Part shown: in pieces, positions 43,383-51,827 of the stretch
Numbering within the stretch: position 1 is the stretch's first letter
Layout of the letters: the number at the start of each line of letters is the position of its first letter
NCBI GenBank assembly: GCA_964244295.1
Contig: CAXTIG010000025.1
Location: forward strand, 30,180 to 94,179
DNA length: 64,000 nucleotides
From: JAJAZB01 sp964244295
GTDB lineage: Bacteria; Bacteroidota; Bacteroidia; Cytophagales; Spirosomataceae
Direction: 5' to 3'
The notes under the pieces: model-generated
What the model was told of the DNA's origin: nothing
What the model saw: only the letters and a program-made list of their open reading frames with translations
The model's database searches: none
Program-made: the position numbers and the translations under genes

Positions 43383-43883
43383 ATGACCTTCCCCAACCTC
43401 CGCGATCTGCTGGCCGCCCACTTCGGCCCCGAACTGATTCTGGCCGAAGAAACCGCCGGGCTGCAACCCCACCTGCTCGTGCCCACCGAGCGCATCGCCG
43501 AGGTGTGCCGGTTTTTACACGAACATGAACAAACCTACTTCGACCTGCTCGAATGCCTGACTTCACTGGATAACGGGCCGGAGTTGGGTACAATGGAAAT
43601 TGCTTACAACCTGTATTCGATTCCTTACGAGCACCACCTGACGCTGAAAATCCGCTTCCCGCGCCAGGGTGAAACCGGGGACTTACCCACCGTGCCCAGC
43701 GTCAGCACGGTGTGGCGCAGCGCCGACTGGCACGAGCGCGAAGCCTACGATTTGATGGGAATTCGCTTCAGCGGCCACCCCGATTTACGCCGCCTTTTCC
43801 TGCCTGAAGACTGGCAGGGCCACCCGCTGCGCAAGGATTACACCGAGCAGGAGCGGTATCATGGGGTGGTGGTGAAGTATTAA
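43383..43883 (+). CDS. nuoC: NADH-quinone oxidoreductase subunit C
   Basis: 166 residues from ATG at 43383 (upstream frame from 43329 lies in non-coding DNA). Peripheral-arm subunit of complex I, the 30-kDa family: FDLLECLTSLD, AYNLYSIPYEHHLTLKIRFPR, PSVSTVWRSADWHEREAYDLMGIRFSGHPDLRRLFLPEDWQGHPLRKDY, which contains the signature ADWHEREaYDLmGI. It stands alone, without nuoD or nuoB beside it; nuoB and nuoA are 14 kb away on the other strand, so complex I genes are scattered. Confidence 0.95.
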   Translation: MTFPNLRDLLAAHFGPELILAEETAGLQPHLLVPTERIAEVCRFLHEHEQTYFDLLECLTSLDNGPELGTMEIAYNLYSIPYEHHLTLKIRFPRQGETGDLPTVPSVSTVWRSADWHEREAYDLMGIRFSGHPDLRRLFLPEDWQGHPLRKDYTEQERYHGVVVKY

Positions 43884-43890
43884 CCGAAGG

Positions 43891-43990
43891 AAAAGCAAGG
43901 GTCACGCTGAACGGAGTCGAAGCGCGTGCGGCTGGTCAGCGGCGGCCCACCGCACGCGCTTCGACTCCGCTCAGCGTGACCCTTGCTTTT
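43891..43990. terminator. GTCACGCTGA-type 41-bp hairpin, bidirectional
   Basis: Arms 43891-43931 and 43950-43990 with one mismatch, ending aaaagca/tgctttt so that T runs follow the stem in both directions. Between convergent nuoC and the TlpA-like gene. Confidence 0.88.
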
Positions 43991-43997
43991 TTGGTGC

Positions 43998-45221
43998 CTA
44001 CTCTGCCAGCAACTTATCCATCAGCCGGTTGAAATCGTCCACGAATTTGTCGTAGTACGCCCCCGTGCCGGGGCCGTTGAAGCCGGTGTGGATTTCGCGC
44101 ACGGTGCCTTTTTTGTCCACGAAAATGGTGGTGGGATAGCCCATAATTTTGTTCAACTGCGGCAGCGTGGCCGAGGCGCTCTGGTCGGCGACGCCCGCCA
44201 CCAGCACCGGATAGGGAATGCTGAATCGCTGTTTCATCCGCTGCACTTTCGGGGCGGCTTCCTCAAATTTCGGGCTGCGCTCGTAGGCCAGACCCACCAC
44301 TTCCACGCCGCGCCGCTTATTTTTCTGGTACCAGGGCACCATGAAATTCGTCTCGTCCATGCAGTTGGGGCACCAGGAACCCATGATTTGAATCACCGTG
44401 ACTTTGCCCTTGAAACGCGAATCGTCGAGGCTGAGGGGTTTGCCGGTGGCGGCGTCGGGAAACGCGAACGTGAAGCGCTCCGCGCCGGGTTTCAGGAAGG
44501 TCAACGATTTCTCGTCGGGCAGAGCGGCGGTTTCGTCGCGCACGCAGGTGAAAGTGCTGCGGCTGCTCACGCCCGCGAAAAAATCGCCCGCAAAGCCGGT
44601 GGCCGTTTTTTTCGCCTTGAACAAATAGACGTGAATGCCGTCGTAAACCGAGAGGAACAGGCTGTCGCCGATGACGTTGCCGTCGAGGTAGCGGTAGTCG
44701 CCGGTGCTGGTGAGGAAGGTGCCCGTCACCTTGTTTTTTTCCTGTTCAAACACCCCGACGGCTTTTGATTCTTTGCCGTCGCGGTCGCGGAACGTGGTGG
44801 TAAACTTCCCCGCTGCGCTCCAGGTGGGTTCGCTCACGGTGGGCGTAAACCGCCAGACGGCCGCCGCACCGGGCTGCCCTTTTTCGGCCCGGAACGGGGC
44901 GCGTACCACGCCGGTGGCGCGTTTGCGCTGGTAGTAGCCGGTGAGGGTGTTGCCGGAAATTTTCCCCACCAGTTCTCCCTCGAACAAACTCATCGGAAGC
45001 CGCAGCGTATCGCCCACGAGTTGGGGCGGGTCCAGGCGCAGGCGCTCCTTGCCGTTGATCACGAAGGCCTCGTAACCGCCCGAAACGGGTTGCAGGTCGA
45101 GGCCGAAGGGTAGGGTTTGGCCCTGGATGCTCAGCGTGGCGCGGTACGTGCCGGGTTGGGGGCGGGTTTGGGCGAAGGTGAGGAGGGGGGAAGCGAGAAG
45201 GAAGAGGAGGATTTTTTTCAT
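43998..45221 (-). CDS. Exported TlpA-like thioredoxin-fold protein with unusual WCPNC motif
   Basis: 407 residues; signal peptide ends LLTFAQ. About 250 residues of beta-rich domain (found before TlpA domains of many Bacteroidota lipoproteins/exported proteins) precede a thioredoxin fold: FKGKVTVIQIMGSWCPNCMDETNFMVPWY and GYPTTIFVDKKGTVREIHTGF. The redox motif is Cys-Pro-Asn-Cys, not CxPC. It likely reduces periplasmic disulfides, perhaps for cytochrome maturation. It is convergent with nuoC and divergent from rsmH. Confidence 0.9.
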   Translation of the reverse strand: MKKILLFLLASPLLTFAQTRPQPGTYRATLSIQGQTLPFGLDLQPVSGGYEAFVINGKERLRLDPPQLVGDTLRLPMSLFEGELVGKISGNTLTGYYQRKRATGVVRAPFRAEKGQPGAAAVWRFTPTVSEPTWSAAGKFTTTFRDRDGKESKAVGVFEQEKNKVTGTFLTSTGDYRYLDGNVIGDSLFLSVYDGIHVYLFKAKKTATGFAGDFFAGVSSRSTFTCVRDETAALPDEKSLTFLKPGAERFTFAFPDAATGKPLSLDDSRFKGKVTVIQIMGSWCPNCMDETNFMVPWYQKNKRRGVEVVGLAYERSPKFEEAAPKVQRMKQRFSIPYPVLVAGVADQSASATLPQLNKIMGYPTTIFVDKKGTVREIHTGFNGPGTGAYYDKFVDDFNRLMDKLLAE

Positions 45222-45336
45222 TGGGAAGAATTTTCAGAACCAGGAACTTATTCGTGCTGAAAATTTTAAACGCCCGCCTTTGGTTCCGTAACCCAAAAAA
45301 ACGCCGATTTTTGCGAAAAGCCCCGGCATTCCCTCC

Positions 45337-46254
45337 ATGTTCAGTACCTACCACCAACCCGTCATGCTCGCCGAATGCCTGGATGCGCTCCGGATTCGCC
45401 CCGACGGGATTTACGTGGACGTGACCTTCGGCGGCGGCGGCCACAGCCGGGCCATCCTCGACCGTCTCGGCCCGACGGGCCGCCTGCTGGCTTTCGACCA
45501 GGACGCCGACGCGAAAAGCAATGCCAAAGCCCTGGACGACAAACGGCTGACGTTCATCGAAGCCAATTTCCGACACCTGAAAAAATACCTGCGGCTGTAC
45601 GGCATCAAGCAGGTGGATGGCATCCTGGCCGACCTCGGCGTTTCGTCGCACCAGTTGGACGAAGGCGCGCGCGGGTTCTCGACCCGTTTCGACGGCGAAC
45701 TCGATATGCGGATGAACCAGGATGCGCCATTTTCGGCCAAAAACGTAGTCAATGAGTACGACGCGGCCCGGCTCCACCGGATTTTCGGGATGTACGGCGA
45801 GGTCAGAAACGCCCGCACCCTGGCCGACGGCGTGGTGACGGCCCGCTCCAACGCGGCCTTCGACACGGCGGGGCAACTCAAGGCCGCCGTGCAAAAATTC
45901 GCCCCGCGCGGCAAGGAATTCAAGTACCTGGCGCAGGTGTTTCAGGCCATTCGCATTGAAGTCAACGACGAACTGAAGGCATTGGAAGAATTCCTGACCC
46001 AGGTGCCCGAAGCACTTGCCCCCGGCGGGCGGCTGGTGGTGATGAGCTACCACTCGCTCGAAGACCGGCTGGTGAAGAATTTCATCAACAAAGGAAAATT
46101 TGAAGGCGACGTGGAAAAAGACCTGTTCGGCAACGACCAGAAACCCCTCCGTCCCAGCACGCGCGGCCAGCCCCTCGAAGCCAGCGCCGAAGAAATCGCC
46201 CAGAACAACCGCGCCCGTAGCGCCAAACTGCGCGTGGCCGAACCGAATGGGTGA
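45337..46254 (+). CDS. rsmH: 16S rRNA (cytosine1402-N4)-methyltransferase
   Basis: 305 residues (also called MraW). SAM motif VDVTFGGGGHSRAILDRL (residues 27-44), ADLGVSSHQLDEGARGFS, and the C-terminal RLVVMSYHSLEDRLVKNF are diagnostic. Methylates position 1402 of 16S rRNA. It is the first of a dcw-cluster run rsmH-ftsL-ftsI-(zeta-like)-murE on the plus strand; mraZ is not found upstream, where a TlpA-like gene diverges. Confidence 0.96.
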   Translation: MFSTYHQPVMLAECLDALRIRPDGIYVDVTFGGGGHSRAILDRLGPTGRLLAFDQDADAKSNAKALDDKRLTFIEANFRHLKKYLRLYGIKQVDGILADLGVSSHQLDEGARGFSTRFDGELDMRMNQDAPFSAKNVVNEYDAARLHRIFGMYGEVRNARTLADGVVTARSNAAFDTAGQLKAAVQKFAPRGKEFKYLAQVFQAIRIEVNDELKALEEFLTQVPEALAPGGRLVVMSYHSLEDRLVKNFINKGKFEGDVEKDLFGNDQKPLRPSTRGQPLEASAEEIAQNNRARSAKLRVAEPNG

Positions 46255-46334
46255 ATAGTTTTCAGTTTTCAGTTTTTAGTCTTCAGTTTTCAGTTGAGGA
46301 CGCCAAACTGAAAACTAAAAACTGCAAACTGACT
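46255..46334. repeat. CAGTTTTCAGTTTT microsatellite facing its complement
   Basis: Units cagttttcagttttt (46261-46295) are followed by complementary aaactgaaaactaaa units (46305-46331). In the rsmH-ftsL-like gap. Confidence 0.8.
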
Positions 46335-46742
46335 ATGGCAAAAAACGTCTCGCGTACCAATGGCAAAAGCCGCGCTCCTTCCGTGCGCGGTCCGTTGCGG
46401 TCGCAGCGGCTGGGGGTGTTTAGCTGGTTCGACCGGCGGTTCAACCTCAACCACTGGCTGGGCGGGCACCTGCCCGTGCAGTACCTCGACCGCGCCGCGT
46501 GGGTGGCCTTGCTGCTGCTGGTGTACATCGGCCTGACCCACCACGCCGAGCGGCTTATTAAGGACACCGATAAACTGAAGCGCCGCATTGAAGAACTCCG
46601 TGCCGATTATACCCTGCGCAAGGCCGATTTTATGAAGGCCGGGAAGCAATCAGAAATTAGCAAACGCGTGGCCCCGCTCGGCCTCGTCGAAGCCCAAACG
46701 CCGCCGGATAAGGTGGTCGTCAAAGAAGAGGTTATTCGTTAA
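46335..46742 (+). CDS. FtsL-like cell-division protein
   Basis: 135 residues from ATG at 46335 (upstream frame is repeat DNA). One membrane helix (AAWVALLLLVYIGLT) after a basic N-terminus, then a charged stretch with heptad character (HHAERLIKDTDKLKRRIEELRADYTLRKADFMKAGKQSEISKRVAPLGL), the expected layout of FtsL. Position between rsmH and ftsI supports this. Primary identity to known FtsL is low, as usual for this fast-evolving family. Confidence 0.78.
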   Translation: MAKNVSRTNGKSRAPSVRGPLRSQRLGVFSWFDRRFNLNHWLGGHLPVQYLDRAAWVALLLLVYIGLTHHAERLIKDTDKLKRRIEELRADYTLRKADFMKAGKQSEISKRVAPLGLVEAQTPPDKVVVKEEVIR

Positions 46743-46837
46743 TTGTTAGTCGTTAACCGGTCTTAATTAATATGTAACTATTTAAATTGTAAAGGATTAC
46801 CATTAACGCTTAACAAATAACCATTCACGTTTCCCCC

Positions 46838-48907
46838 ATGAACATCAAACGCAGCATCATGCGCCGGGTTCGGCTGGCGTTTCTGGCGGTGGTCGCTTTT
46901 GCGCTGGCCATTGCGGGCCGAATCGTGTACCTCCAGCAGGTGGAGGGTGAAAAATGGCAACGCAAGGCGCACACGACCCGCTTGAAAAACCTAACCATCC
47001 CGGCCACGCGGGGCAACATCTACGCCGACGACGGTAGCCTGCTGGCCACCTCGCTCCCTACTTACCGCCTCGGTCTCGACCTCATGGTGGGCCGGAAGTC
47101 GCTCCAGCGCGATACGCTTTTTCGGAAAAAAGCCGATACCCTCGGCCTGTTGCTCTCGCAGCTTTACCGCGACCACTCCCCCGGATTTTATAAAGCCCTC
47201 CTGCTCGACGCGCACCGGAATCCGAAGAAAACCTATCTGACGTTGAACCGACAAACGGTGAGTTTTCAGGAAAAACAACGCATTCAGAAATGGCCGCTTT
47301 TCCGGCTGGGCAGCAACAAAGGCGGGCAGGTATTCGAGGTGGTGAAGCAGCGCGTCAATCCCTTCGACAACATGGGCAAACGCACCATCGGCTCCACCCA
47401 CGACAACGACAGCCTGGGACAACTGGGCATTTCGGGCCTGGAGGCCAGTTTCAACGTCGCGCTGGCCGGCAAACCTGGTAAGGGCGTGTTCGAGCGGCTC
47501 TCCGCCGGGAGCTGGCGGCCCCGCTACGACGGCTCCGAAACCCGCCCCACACCCGGCCTCGACGTGTACACCACCCTCAACGTCAACGTTCAGGACGTAG
47601 CCGAAGCTGCCCTGCTCCGCGCCCTGCGCACCTACCGCGCCGCCAACGGCTGCGTAGTGGTGATGGACGTGCAAACGGGCGAAATCAAAGCCATGTCGAA
47701 CCTGGGCCGCCGGGGCGACAGCACCTACGTGGACGAAAAAAACTTCGCCGTGCGCTGGGCCGTCAACCCCGGCTCGACGTTCAAACTGCCCTCGATGGTG
47801 GCCCTGCTCGAAGAAGCGCACCTTTCGCCCAGCGACCCCGTCGCGACCGGCAACGCTCCGCTGGTGTACCACGGGCGGCGGCTCGAAGATTCTCACCCCC
47901 ACGGCACCATTTCGTTGCAACGCGTTTTTGAAACCTCGTCGAACATCGGCGTGGCCAAACTCACGCTGCGGCATTTCGCCGGCCACCCGGAACGGTACTT
48001 CGACTACCTGCGCAAATTTCACCTGCTCGACCCGCTGGGCTTGCAGCTTCGGGGCGAGGCCCGGCCGGTGTTTCACGAACCGGGCGACAAATCGCTGTAC
48101 AGCAAAACCACCCTGCCCTGGACCTCCATCGGCTACGAAAGCCTCGTCACGCCGCTGCAAATTCTGACGTTTTACAACGCCATCGCCAACAACGGCCGCT
48201 GGGTGCAGCCTCTGCTGGTGCGCCGCACCCAACGCGCCGACGAGGTGCAGGAGGATTTTATCGGGAAACAACGCCGCCCCGAAACGCCGATTTGCTCGGA
48301 GCGCACACTAAAAATTGTCCACAAAATGCTCGAAGGCGTGGTGGAACGCGGCACGGCCACCAACATCCGCAACGCGCACTACAAAATCGCGGGCAAGACC
48401 GGCACCAGCCAGAAACTCATCGGCGGTCAGTACCGGCGGGGCATTTACTACACCTCGTTCGTGGGCTATTTCCCGGCCAACGCCCCGCGCTACAGTTGCA
48501 TCGTGGTCATCGACACGCCCCAGGGCGTGAATACCGAGCGGCTCTACGCCCGCGACGTGTCGGCCCCGGTGTTTAAGGAAATCGCCGATAAAATTTACGC
48601 CACCGACGTGCGCCTGCACCGCCAACTGCGCGCTGGCAAATCGTCCCAAGGCGATGTGGCGCAAGCCTTGAAAAGCACCCCGGCCCCCGCCGCCGAGCGC
48701 ATCGCCGCCGAACTTGGCCTGCCCGAAGCCGAAGGTTGGAGCGAGCACAAAGCCCTGAACGGCCCCCTGCCCGACCTGCGCGGCATGAGCCTGCGGGATG
48801 CGCTGTTTTTGATTGAAAACAAGGGATTTCGGGCCAGTTATTCGGGGATGGGCAAGGTGACGAAGCAGGAGTTTTCGGGTCGGACGGTGACGCTGACGTT
48901 GAAGTAG
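46838..48907 (+). CDS. ftsI: Penicillin-binding protein / FtsI-type peptidoglycan transpeptidase
   Basis: 689 residues. Class B PBP: single membrane helix (RLAFLAVVAFALAIAGRIVYL), dimerisation domain, transpeptidase with S313 in NPGSTFKLPS, SSN (367-369) and KTG (520-522), and a PASTA domain near the C-terminus (LPDLRGMSLRDALFLIENKGF). The three catalytic motifs are intact. It makes septal crosslinks. It is preceded by 95 bases of AT-rich DNA and followed by a tandem hairpin element and a zeta-like kinase before murE. Confidence 0.95.
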   Translation: MNIKRSIMRRVRLAFLAVVAFALAIAGRIVYLQQVEGEKWQRKAHTTRLKNLTIPATRGNIYADDGSLLATSLPTYRLGLDLMVGRKSLQRDTLFRKKADTLGLLLSQLYRDHSPGFYKALLLDAHRNPKKTYLTLNRQTVSFQEKQRIQKWPLFRLGSNKGGQVFEVVKQRVNPFDNMGKRTIGSTHDNDSLGQLGISGLEASFNVALAGKPGKGVFERLSAGSWRPRYDGSETRPTPGLDVYTTLNVNVQDVAEAALLRALRTYRAANGCVVVMDVQTGEIKAMSNLGRRGDSTYVDEKNFAVRWAVNPGSTFKLPSMVALLEEAHLSPSDPVATGNAPLVYHGRRLEDSHPHGTISLQRVFETSSNIGVAKLTLRHFAGHPERYFDYLRKFHLLDPLGLQLRGEARPVFHEPGDKSLYSKTTLPWTSIGYESLVTPLQILTFYNAIANNGRWVQPLLVRRTQRADEVQEDFIGKQRRPETPICSERTLKIVHKMLEGVVERGTATNIRNAHYKIAGKTGTSQKLIGGQYRRGIYYTSFVGYFPANAPRYSCIVVIDTPQGVNTERLYARDVSAPVFKEIADKIYATDVRLHRQLRAGKSSQGDVAQALKSTPAPAAERIAAELGLPEAEGWSEHKALNGPLPDLRGMSLRDALFLIENKGFRASYSGMGKVTKQEFSGRTVTLTLK

Positions 48908-49019
48908 CAACCGCTGACAGCGGGCGTAGCCCCTGTCAGCGGTTGCGCCCCGCCGGATAACCAAGTTTGGCTACCGACTAGCCCGCAACCGCTGACAGGG
49001 TCTTCGACCGCTGTCCGGG
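48907..49019. repeat. GCAACCGCTGACAG repeats forming tandem hairpins
   Basis: A perfect 14-bp stem 48907-48920 with 48933-48946 is followed by further copies of gcaaccgctgacag (48985-48998) and its complement near 49007-49024. It contains the words ggataaccaa and taccgact seen in the spacers of other hairpins here. Between ftsI and the zeta-like gene. Confidence 0.8.
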
Positions 49020-49037
49020 TTGCTCAATCTTCACCCC

Positions 49038-49592
49038 ATGCCCGACCTCTACCTCATCGCCGGTTGCAACGGAGCGGGCAAAACCACCGCTTCGCTCACC
49101 GTTTTGCCCGAACTACTCGACTGCCGGGAGTTTGTAAATGCCGATGCCATCGCGGCGGGATTGTCCCCGTTTCAGCCCGAATCCGTCGCGTTTGAGGCAG
49201 GACGAATTATGCTCCAGCGCATCCAGACCTTACTCGGCAACCGGGTGACGTTTGCCCTGGAAACCACGCTGGCGACCAAAAGTTACGCCAACCTAGTAAC
49301 CGATGCCCAACAAAAAGGCTACCAGGTGACGTTGTTATTTTACTGGCTCAACTCGCCCGAATTGGCCAAAGCGCGGGTTCGTCAGCGAGTGCGGGAAGGA
49401 GGGCACTCCATTCCCGACGAGGTAATCGAGCGGCGCTACCAGCGGGGAATTGAAAATCTTCTGCGAATCTTTGCGCCCCGCTGCAACCGCTGGTATGTTT
49501 ACGACAACTCGACCACGCTGCCAATTTTACTGGCGCAGGGCGAATTGGGGAATTTAACCGAATTGAAAAATCTGCCTTTTTATCAGCCATGA
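49038..49592 (+). CDS. Zeta-toxin-like P-loop kinase
   Basis: 184 residues from ATG at 49038 (MPDLYLIAG). P-loop GCNGAGKT (9-16), FVNADAIAAGLSPF with the catalytic Asp, then ETTLATKSYANL and the RVREGGHSIPDEVIERRYQRGIENL arginine-rich segment, which is the zeta-toxin core. Zeta toxins phosphorylate UDP-GlcNAc and block peptidoglycan synthesis; activity here is inferred. It sits between ftsI and murE, and overlaps a 53-codon ORF by four bases (ATGA). Alternatively it is a stand-alone kinase of another nucleotide sugar. Confidence 0.82.
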   Translation: MPDLYLIAGCNGAGKTTASLTVLPELLDCREFVNADAIAAGLSPFQPESVAFEAGRIMLQRIQTLLGNRVTFALETTLATKSYANLVTDAQQKGYQVTLLFYWLNSPELAKARVRQRVREGGHSIPDEVIERRYQRGIENLLRIFAPRCNRWYVYDNSTTLPILLAQGELGNLTELKNLPFYQP

Positions 49593-49750
49593 AAAACGAA
49601 ACCAGAGAACTCGGCCAGAAAATACTGGAAGGAACGCGGCTGGCCGTGAAACGGGCGGTGGAACGAAAGCGGCTGCTGAATGAATCGGTCGCGATTTCTG
49701 ACGAAAAAGGACAAGTAAAGATTGTGAATGCAAGTGACGTAACAATTTGA
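49589..49750 (+). CDS. Small ORF coupled to the zeta-like gene, possible antitoxin
   Basis: 53 residues, highly charged (KNETRELGQKILEG, VKRAVERKRLLNESV), predicted helical, ending in SDVTI. Its start overlaps the stop of the zeta-like gene (ATGA), so the two are translationally coupled, with the kinase first. No family is recognised. Partner or antitoxin status is inferred from order and size only. Confidence 0.6.
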   Translation: MKNETRELGQKILEGTRLAVKRAVERKRLLNESVAISDEKGQVKIVNASDVTI

Positions 49751-49809
49751 GCACCGGTCGAAGGTCATGGTTTCTCAACTAACGACTGACAACTAACGAC
49801 TTTCAACGA

Positions 49810-51264
49810 ATGACCCTCCAGGACCTTCTCTATAAAGTCCCCGGCCTGCGGGCCGTGGCCGGGCCACCCGACGCGCCCGTCTCCGCCCTCGTTATCGACT
49901 CCCGCCGGGTTAAGCCCGGCAGTTTGTTTGCTGCCTTGCCCGGCACGCAGGTGGATGGGCACCAGTTCATTCCCAAAGCCCTCGAAAGCGGCGCATCCGT
50001 GATTTTGTGCGAAACGCTGCCCGAAAAGTTAGTCGAAGGCGTCAGCTACGTGCAGGTCGAAAACGCGGCGCGGGCGCTGGGTTTTCTGGCTTCCAATTTT
50101 TACGGAAACCCCTCGGCGAAGCTCAAGCTCGTCGGCGTGACGGGCACCAACGGCAAGACTTCCACGGCCACGCTGCTGTTCCGGCTGTTCCGGCGGCTGG
50201 GTTACCACGCCGGGCTGCTCTCGACGGTGCAAAACCAGATTGACGAAACCATCATTCCCGCCACCCACACCACGCCCGACCCCGTAACGCTCAACGCCCT
50301 GCTGGCCGAGATGCGCGCCAAAAGCTGCACGCACGCGTTCATCGAAGTGAGTTCGCACGCCGTGGCCCAGGAGCGCATCGCCGGGCTGAGTTTCGCGGGT
50401 GGAATTTTCACCAACATCACCCACGACCACCTCGATTTCCACCAGACCTTCGACAACTACATCCGCGCCAAAAAAGGCTTTTTCGACCAGTTGCCCAAAA
50501 CCGCTTTCGCGCTCGTCAACGCCGACGACCGGCGCGGGGCCGTGATGGTGCAAAATACGGCGGCCCGGCGCGAAACGTTCTCGCTCGAAACCGGGGCGAG
50601 TTTCAAGGGCAAACTCATCGCCGATTCGATGTTTGGGTTGCACATGGAGGTGGACGGGCGCGAGGTGCATTTCGCCCTCATCGGGGCGTTCAACGCTTAT
50701 AACCTGCTCGGCGTGTACGGCGCGGCAGTGCTGCTGGGCGAAGACCCGGAGGAAGTCCTCACCCAACTTTCCGACCTGCCCACCGCCCCCGGTCGGTTTG
50801 AACAGGTAGTTTCTACTCAACATATTCTCGGCATCGTCGATTACGCCCACACGCCCGACGCCCTGCAAAACGTGCTGAAAACCATCACCGACTTGCGCCA
50901 GGGCGGCGAGCAGATTATCACCGTCGTGGGCTGCGGCGGCAACCGCGACGCGACCAAACGGCCCGTGATGGCCGAAATCGCCTGCCGGTTCAGCAACCGC
51001 GTGATTCTCACTTCCGACAACCCCCGCCACGAAGATCCGCTCGCCATCCTGGCCGATATGCAGCGGGGCGTGCCGCCAATTCATTTCAAGAAAACCGAAA
51101 CCCTCCCCGACCGCCGCGAGGCCATTTTCCACGCCGTAGCCCTGGCCCGCCCGCACGACGTGATTCTGGTAGCGGGCAAAGGCCACGAAACCTACCAGGA
51201 AATCAAGGGCGTAAAGACCCACTTCGACGACCGCGAAGTACTGCGGGAGGCGTTTGAAGGGTGA
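49810..51264 (+). CDS. murE: UDP-N-acetylmuramoyl-L-alanyl-D-glutamate--2,6-diaminopimelate ligase
   Basis: 484 residues. Adds meso-diaminopimelate to UDP-MurNAc-dipeptide. ATP-binding TGTNGKTS at 111-118, the TTPD substrate loop, HDHLDFHQT, and the DNPR motif at 403-406 that selects meso-DAP. It ends the plus-strand cell-wall run; mraY, murD and ftsW that normally follow are not present in the next kilobases, replaced by a degenerate repeat and IS remnant. Confidence 0.96.
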   Translation: MTLQDLLYKVPGLRAVAGPPDAPVSALVIDSRRVKPGSLFAALPGTQVDGHQFIPKALESGASVILCETLPEKLVEGVSYVQVENAARALGFLASNFYGNPSAKLKLVGVTGTNGKTSTATLLFRLFRRLGYHAGLLSTVQNQIDETIIPATHTTPDPVTLNALLAEMRAKSCTHAFIEVSSHAVAQERIAGLSFAGGIFTNITHDHLDFHQTFDNYIRAKKGFFDQLPKTAFALVNADDRRGAVMVQNTAARRETFSLETGASFKGKLIADSMFGLHMEVDGREVHFALIGAFNAYNLLGVYGAAVLLGEDPEEVLTQLSDLPTAPGRFEQVVSTQHILGIVDYAHTPDALQNVLKTITDLRQGGEQIITVVGCGGNRDATKRPVMAEIACRFSNRVILTSDNPRHEDPLAILADMQRGVPPIHFKKTETLPDRREAIFHAVALARPHDVILVAGKGHETYQEIKGVKTHFDDREVLREAFEG

Positions 51265-51294
51265 GGAAAAGAAAATGCGCAATGCGAACCTCCC

Positions 51295-51445
51295 CGACCC
51301 CGTCATTGCGAGCGGAGGCAACCAGAACGAGCGAAGCGAGGACTGGCTGCCAGAGCGAAGCAACCCCCTCACGGAGAACAAGATAGCCAAATCCAAGTAG
51401 TTCCTCGATGCTACCGTGCGACGGACCGTTTGGTCTTCGGGAGGT
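51295..51445. repeat. Degenerate GTCATTGCGAG-type repeat
   Basis: cgtcattgcgag at 51301-51312 starts a decayed copy; the core ggagaacaagatagccaaatcc (51374-51395) parallels agaccgaggtagctaaatcc of the 29062 copy, and tggtcttcgggagg closes it. Together with flanking bases it occupies most of the gap after murE. Confidence 0.75.
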
Positions 51446-51508
51446 CATATTGATTTGTACTAGGGAGATGAAGCGGGTTTTTCCCTCAATTGTGGCGTTC
51501 CTTTGCCT

Positions 51509-51688
51509 TTAGGGAAGACGCAACGGGTTCGAGTGGGCAATGGGGCCAACAACCTGGCGACCCTGCGCAAACTGGCCCTGCAACCACTCAACCAGGCGCA
51601 GGACAAGGAACGCAGTAAAACACGCCGAAAAATGGCCGCTTGGAATGACGACTACCTATCCAGTCTGTTGACCAATCTCCTTTTTTAA
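51509..51688 (+). pseudogene. 3' remnant of an ISAs1-family transposase
   Basis: Frame TQRVRVGNGANNLATLRKLALQPLNQ then KTRRKMAAWNDDYLSSLL up to a stop at 51686-51688. The pattern N-GA-NLA-LR--AL-LL and KRKxAgWDxDYL is the end of ISAs1-type transposases. No upstream catalytic part remains, and no inverted repeat was identified. Confidence 0.65.
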
Positions 51689-51772
51689 TTGCGTTCAACC
51701 TGCGGTTCAGACCACTTACTAACTTTCCCCGCCCGGTGGTTAATCGGGCGGGCGGGCATCCCAGTTCCTGCC

Positions 51773-51780
51773 TATTTTTG
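51773..51780 (+). promoter_or_regulatory. -7 promoter element of the LytS-type kinase gene
   Basis: TATTTTTG matches TAnnTTTG, 47 bases before the start codon. No clear -33 box. Confidence 0.55.
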
Positions 51781-51827
51781 GCTTCGAAAAGGCGAAATCC
51801 GCTGACCGACAAGCCCTTTTCTCCCCG

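Noticed and set aside
46251..46334. Extension of the FtsL-like gene to 46251
   Set aside because: Coded by the CAGTTTT microsatellite; the normal basic N-terminus begins at 46335.
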